A stretch of DNA of 8,757 nucleotides from Pseudomonadota bacterium (GTDB lineage: Bacteria; Desulfobacterota; BSN033; WVXP01; G020346125). The DNA lies in the NCBI GenBank assembly GCA_030672465.1, contig DAOVGJ010000158.1, forward strand, positions 1 to 8,757, in the 5' to 3' direction. Position numbers and translations under genes: made by a program. Below are positions 5,983 through 8,757 of the stretch, one piece after another. The stretch's first letter is position 1, and the number at the start of each line of letters is the position of its first letter. Below the pieces are notes generated by a model. That model saw only the letters and a program-made list of their open reading frames with translations. It was not told the origin of the DNA and ran no database searches.

Positions 5983-6013
5983 AGAATTCCTGGTTACGAC
6001 TTTTGATCATGAC

Positions 6014-6517
6014 ATGGCACGGATAATGGAAAAGGAATCCCTGAAAGCGAGTCCTCCAAGGGGAAAGAAGGAGGATCGGGACGAGGCGGCCGTAGGGAAA
6101 CGCATCACCATCGCCGTTGGAGCTGTTATCCGGGATGAGAGGGGGAGTATACTACTCGTGAGACACCGCCCGGAGAGGAAGGGTTTCTGGCAGGGGCAAT
6201 GGATTTGTCCGGGAGGGGAACTGGAATTCGGGGAGGTGATACAGGAGGGGATCATCAGGGAGGTAAGGGAGGAGACGAATTTGGAGATCACGCTGACCCA
6301 ATCCCTCCCACCGTTTCAGAGGGTTGCACGATCAGAGGGAGAGCCATTCCTTCACGTCATTTACATCGATTACTTGGCAGAGATCAAAGGAGGACAGTTA
6401 AAACCCGGGGGGGATGTGGGGGAAGCCCTATGGTTTACCGCGGAAGAGATCTATCAAAGATGGGAAGAGCTCCACGACGATACTAAACGTTTGCTTTCCC
6501 TGGCCAGGGTCATCTAG
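6014..6517 (+). CDS. Nudix hydrolase
   Basis: A 167-residue Nudix-fold protein, likely hydrolysing a nucleoside diphosphate linked to another group; the substrate is not predictable. The Nudix box runs from Gly68 to Leu90: G68-x5-E74-x7-R82-E-V-R-E86-E87-T-N89-L. The metal-binding glutamates are all present, but the final conserved Gly is Asn89. The fold starts at about residue 30 (KRITIAVGAVI); the preceding 29 charged residues are not usual for the family. No good ribosome binding site precedes ATG 6014, and the next ATG (6026) is no better, so the true N-terminus is uncertain. The gene lies alone on the plus strand between two minus-strand molybdenum-cofactor blocks and is flanked by inverted repeats. 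A link to cofactor metabolism is possible but unsupported. Confidence 0.85.
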   Translation: MARIMEKESLKASPPRGKKEDRDEAAVGKRITIAVGAVIRDERGSILLVRHRPERKGFWQGQWICPGGELEFGEVIQEGIIREVREETNLEITLTQSLPPFQRVARSEGEPFLHVIYIDYLAEIKGGQLKPGGDVGEALWFTAEEIYQRWEELHDDTKRLLSLARVI

Positions 6518-6530
6518 GAAATTACCGTTG

Positions 6531-6580
6531 AAGTTCTGCAGTGTTGCGGTCAAATAGAAATCTCTCTGATGTTGCAGTGG
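6531..6580 (-). repeat. ACTGCA-type repeat cluster, right inverted copy
   Basis: TGCAGTGTTGCGGT (to 6550) is the inverted counterpart of the left cluster: the reverse complement of 6536-6550 matches 5888-5902 in 14 of 15 positions. A further TGTTGCAGT at 6571-6579 is the reverse complement of ACTGCAACA found at 5912-5920. The 147-bp gap between the Nudix and mobB stop codons that contains it shows no gene. It has only a weak stem (CTCTGA at 6564-6569 with TCAGAG at 6596-6601). Confidence 0.55.
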
Positions 6581-6664
6581 AGGGTGAATTTGCGCTCAGA
6601 GCTTCCTTTTCCAATTTCATTGATCTCTTTAAGCCCATCATTCTAGCCGCCGGCAATAGATTCC

Positions 6665-7309
6665 CTAATCGATCTTGATCTCTAGCTTTTGGGGATTCTC
6701 GCCCCCTTTCAGGGAAGAGATCATTCCCTTTATGGTGCGGATCAAAAATCTCTCCACGAAGGGGGAAAGGGGGATGCGTTTTCCGTTTATCCTCAGGGAG
6801 ATCTCCTCCCTTCGGTCTCCCTTCAAGAATTTGGATTCAATGAGGTCAACGATTCCCTTGACATCATCGATGTCCAGGCAAGGGACTCCGATATCAAAAG
6901 GCCGGTTGCTGGCGATGGCTACGAGGTTGTCCTCCTCGGTGCAGAGGAGCTCTTGATGCTCCTCCTTCCTGAAGACCTCGATCTTCGGCTGGATATCCTT
7001 CTTGAACCCCTCCGCCAGAATGAGATCCGCATTCCCACCGAAGGCGTCCCTCAATTCCTCAAGGGACATGTCCTTATCCACATCGCGGATCAAAGCGATC
7101 TTTTGAGGTGAGGAGATAATTACTCCCTGCGCCCCGGCCTGCTTATGGCGCCAGCTGTCCTTGCCCTGCCTGTCGATTTCAAAGCCATGGAGGTCATGTT
7201 TTACCGTGGTTACGCGATATCCCCTTCGGATAAGCTCGGGGACAATCTTCTCGATAAGGGTGGTCTTGCCGCTGTCGGATTTACCCACGATGGTGACAAT
7301 TGGAATCAT
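6665..7309 (-). CDS. mobB: MobB, molybdopterin-guanine dinucleotide biosynthesis adaptor GTPase
   Basis: A 214-residue MobB-family P-loop NTPase that assists nucleotide attachment to the molybdenum cofactor; in the best-studied case it binds GTP and partners MobA. The Walker A loop is GKSDSGKTT at 9-17. Family motifs follow: VKHDLHGFEID (about 36-46) with GKDSWRHKQAGA (49-60), and ILAEGFKK at 97-104. The protein is longer than classical MobB (about 175 residues). The extra C-terminal segment, residues about 170-202 (LRINGKRIPLSPFVERFLIRTIKGMISSLKG), forms a compact module. Its ATG overlaps the moeA stop codon (ATGA, 7306-7309), and there is no independent strong ribosome binding site, so translation is probably coupled to moeA. 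Confidence 0.93.
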   Translation of the reverse strand: MIPIVTIVGKSDSGKTTLIEKIVPELIRRGYRVTTVKHDLHGFEIDRQGKDSWRHKQAGAQGVIISSPQKIALIRDVDKDMSLEELRDAFGGNADLILAEGFKKDIQPKIEVFRKEEHQELLCTEEDNLVAIASNRPFDIGVPCLDIDDVKGIVDLIESKFLKGDRREEISLRINGKRIPLSPFVERFLIRTIKGMISSLKGGENPQKLEIKID

Positions 7310-8544
7310 GTGATCTCAACCCCTGCGGATTCGAACCCTCGATCCAAAATCAGGACCTGGACCTTCTCCCCCGCTTTGATCTCCGTCTCCTCCTCGGGAA
7401 CGATGAGTAGGCTATTGGCCTCCACCATGGAGTTGAGGATTCCCGAACCCTGGGGTCCGGTAGTGGTTACCACATAACGATCCTCCTCCAACGAAACCCT
7501 GGCCCTCATGAAATGTCGTCTGCCCGGTTTCTTTATAATATTCTCCTTGAGGATCGCCTTTACTACCGGCCTAAAGAGGTTTTTGTGGCCCATCATCTTC
7601 AAAAGCGAGGGCCGGACAAACTGCTCGAAGGAGACCATGGAGGAAACGGGATTGCCCGGGAGACCAAAGGTGGGTTTCTTCCTTATGGTTCCGAAGGCCA
7701 AGGGTTGTCCCGGCCTCATGGCTACCCCCCAAAACTCCATCTGGAAACCGATTCCACCAAGGACGTCTTTGACCAGATCGTAGTCGCCGACAGAAACCCC
7801 GGCGGAAGAGAGGATTAGATCCGCCCTCAAGCCCTGCCGAAGCTTCTCCTCAATTTCTTCCGGCGTATCCTTGGCGATGCCCAGCTGGAGGGGAAGGGCC
7901 CCGCATTCCATGACCTGGGCGGAGAGGGTATAAGAGTTGCTGCTGACGATTTTGTGATCCGCGATACCTTCATCCACGTCAACCAGTTCGTCCCCCGTGC
8001 AGAGGATGGCCACTACGGGCCTTTGGTGCACATATACGGAAGCCCTGCCGACCGAGGCCAGCATTCCAACCTCGGCGGCTCGGATGACCGAGCCCTTGGA
8101 GATGACTCGATCCCCCTTTTTTACATCCTCCCCGGCCCTTCTCATGTTCTCCCCGGGGGGGACTCCTTGGAAGACCCTCACTTGCTGGCCCGCTTTTTCC
8201 GTATCCTCCACCATGACCACGGTGTCGGCCCCTGGGGGTATTGGGGCTCCGGTCATAATCCGTACGGCCTCCCCCTTGGTTGGGGCCCTTTGGGGTAATG
8301 CCCCGGCTGGTAATTCCTCGATTACCATAAGGGATATGGGGTTCTCCCTTGAAGCACCCTTGATATCAGCGGACCGAACGGCGTATCCATCCATAGCTGA
8401 ATTGTCCAGAGGGGGGATATCCCTTGGGGCAAGGATATCCTCGCCGATAACCCTTCCCAGGGAGCTGATGATATCCACCTTCTCCAAACCCAAAACCGGG
8501 ATTCGGGTCAGAATCCGATTCAATGCCTCTTCCACAGAGATCAT
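7306..8544 (-). CDS. moeA: MoeA, molybdopterin molybdenumtransferase
   Basis: A 412-residue protein of usual length for MoeA, which inserts molybdate into adenylylated molybdopterin to give Mo-cofactor. Conserved motifs appear in order: PPLDNSAMDGYAV (44-56), IMTGAPIPPGADTVV (96-110), PPGENMRRAGED (129-140), the MoCF-fold LCTGDEL (181-187), SSAGVSVGDYD (246-256), AMRPGQP (275-281) and FGLPGNPVSS (293-302). A C-terminal beta-barrel domain IV ends with the GSGILNSMVEANSL segment (about 367-380). ATG at 8544 is preceded by AAGGAGG with nine-base spacing, a strong ribosome binding site. It is the first gene of the moeA-mobB pair and overlaps mobB by four bases. No molybdenum-responsive riboswitch structure is recognised upstream. 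Confidence 0.96.
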   Translation of the reverse strand: MISVEEALNRILTRIPVLGLEKVDIISSLGRVIGEDILAPRDIPPLDNSAMDGYAVRSADIKGASRENPISLMVIEELPAGALPQRAPTKGEAVRIMTGAPIPPGADTVVMVEDTEKAGQQVRVFQGVPPGENMRRAGEDVKKGDRVISKGSVIRAAEVGMLASVGRASVYVHQRPVVAILCTGDELVDVDEGIADHKIVSSNSYTLSAQVMECGALPLQLGIAKDTPEEIEEKLRQGLRADLILSSAGVSVGDYDLVKDVLGGIGFQMEFWGVAMRPGQPLAFGTIRKKPTFGLPGNPVSSMVSFEQFVRPSLLKMMGHKNLFRPVVKAILKENIIKKPGRRHFMRARVSLEEDRYVVTTTGPQGSGILNSMVEANSLLIVPEEETEIKAGEKVQVLILDRGFESAGVEIT

Positions 8545-8569
8545 GGTTCCAACCCTCCTTCCGTGCTTC

Positions 8570-8584
8570 GGGGTTCATCACCCC
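8570..8584. other. Small hairpin in the moeA leader
   Basis: GGGGT at 8570-8574 and ACCCC at 8580-8584 form a perfect five-base-pair stem around TCATC. It lies about 15 bases upstream of the moeA ribosome binding site, so it would be in the 5' leader of the moeA-mobB message. It is too small to be called a riboswitch; it may be incidental. Confidence 0.3.
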
Positions 8585-8659
8585 TCAGCAGGTCGAGGTT
8601 GAGAGGTTCAGGGAGAGTCCAGTTCCCACAAGAATCCCCCGTTTCGCTTCACCAAGAAT

Positions 8660-8757
8660 GACGGCTTCGTAAAAAGTCCATCTGCGGCGTTGCGCTTCAT
8701 CTTTAGTCACTGCGGCGTACTGGTAAGTACGCCTCATTCCTAAAGATTCGCGCGCCT
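8660..8757. repeat. Dispersed intergenic repeat with nested dyads (runs off the window)
   Basis: Beginning near GACGGCTTCGTAAAAAGTCC and continuing to the window edge, this segment contains two nested perfect inverted repeats. An inner stem pairs GGCGTAC (8714-8720) with GTACGCC (8727-8733) around six bases. An outer stem pairs ATCTTTAG (8699-8706) with CTAAAGAT (8740-8747). GC-rich flanks (GCGC at 8692-8695 and the CGCGCG at 8749-8754) extend the symmetry. No open frame is supported. The layout is that of REP-like intergenic elements that recur in deltaproteobacterial genomes; that link is from memory and unverified here. Confidence 0.6.

Larger units (their letters stand above)
5696..6013. 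other. Gene-free spacer with dyads and repeats between mocA and the Nudix gene
   Basis: I see no gene in this 318-bp divergent spacer. From left to right it holds the mocA promoter, then a dyad with CAGTGAA at 5759-5765 and TTCACTG at 5817-5823. An inner GTCG/CGAC pair at 5769-5772 and 5798-5801 encloses a T-rich loop. Next come the ACTGCA repeat cluster at 5888-5923 and a direct-repeat copy of the Nudix start region at 5956-5991. The open frame reaching 5888 on the plus strand has no ribosome binding site and no recognisable protein features. Confidence 0.55.

Noticed and set aside
7997..8602. 201-codon plus-strand frame opposite moeA
   Set aside because: It lies almost wholly antisense to moeA, whose motifs are unambiguous, and has a serine/threonine/proline-rich composition typical of a shadow frame.
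8545..8700. Molybdenum-cofactor riboswitch upstream of moeA
   Set aside because: Only one five-base-pair hairpin is visible; there is no multi-stem architecture that I could match to the moco RNA motif.

Overview
The window looks like chromosomal DNA from a Gram-negative, anaerobe-type bacterium, most likely Desulfobacterota (the former Deltaproteobacteria). This placement is inference. It rests on the gene content (a YqeB-family molybdenum-hydroxylase protein with MocA, MoeA and a long-tailed MobB; an MJ0042-type zinc ribbon fused to an RDD membrane domain; a BldC/MerR-like small regulator beside a soluble PAS/GAF kinase), on sigma-54-like promoters, and on a dispersed-repeat type at the right edge that I associate with those genomes. 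No rRNA, tRNA, CRISPR array or transposase gene is visible.

Left part (1-1640): the last 36 codons of a ribose-5-phosphate isomerase A gene (+) meet, 11 bp away, a convergent two-gene unit on the minus strand. That unit encodes a secreted DUF4124 protein followed by a zinc-ribbon/RDD membrane protein, whose linker is a run of 12-bp tandem repeats.

Centre-left (1640-4280): a short AT-rich divergent spacer leads right to a small winged-HTH protein, then a 668-residue cytoplasmic GAF-PAS-PAS-HATPase kinase. The spacer carries two copies of one motif, TTGGCAT-N5-ATGC, one pointing at each divergent gene. Both have the GG-N10-GC spacing of sigma-54 promoters. The kinase keeps its ATP-binding motifs, but its dimerisation helix has Glu451 where the phospho-accepting histidine should be. 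This module is the strongest candidate for something undescribed.

Right part (4280-8757): molybdenum-cofactor genes on the minus strand in two blocks. moeA and mobB overlap by 4 bp (ATGA). mocA and yqeB also overlap and have a good sigma-70-like promoter. Together they cover molybdate insertion (MoeA), nucleotide attachment to molybdopterin (MobB, MocA) and maturation of molybdenum hydroxylases (YqeB), but no molybdoenzyme structural gene is in the window. A Nudix hydrolase gene of opposite orientation sits between the blocks. It is flanked by inverted ACTGCA-type repeats and preceded by an imperfect 54-bp-offset duplication of its own start region, which suggests an inserted cassette. The window ends inside a large dyad-symmetric dispersed repeat upstream of moeA.
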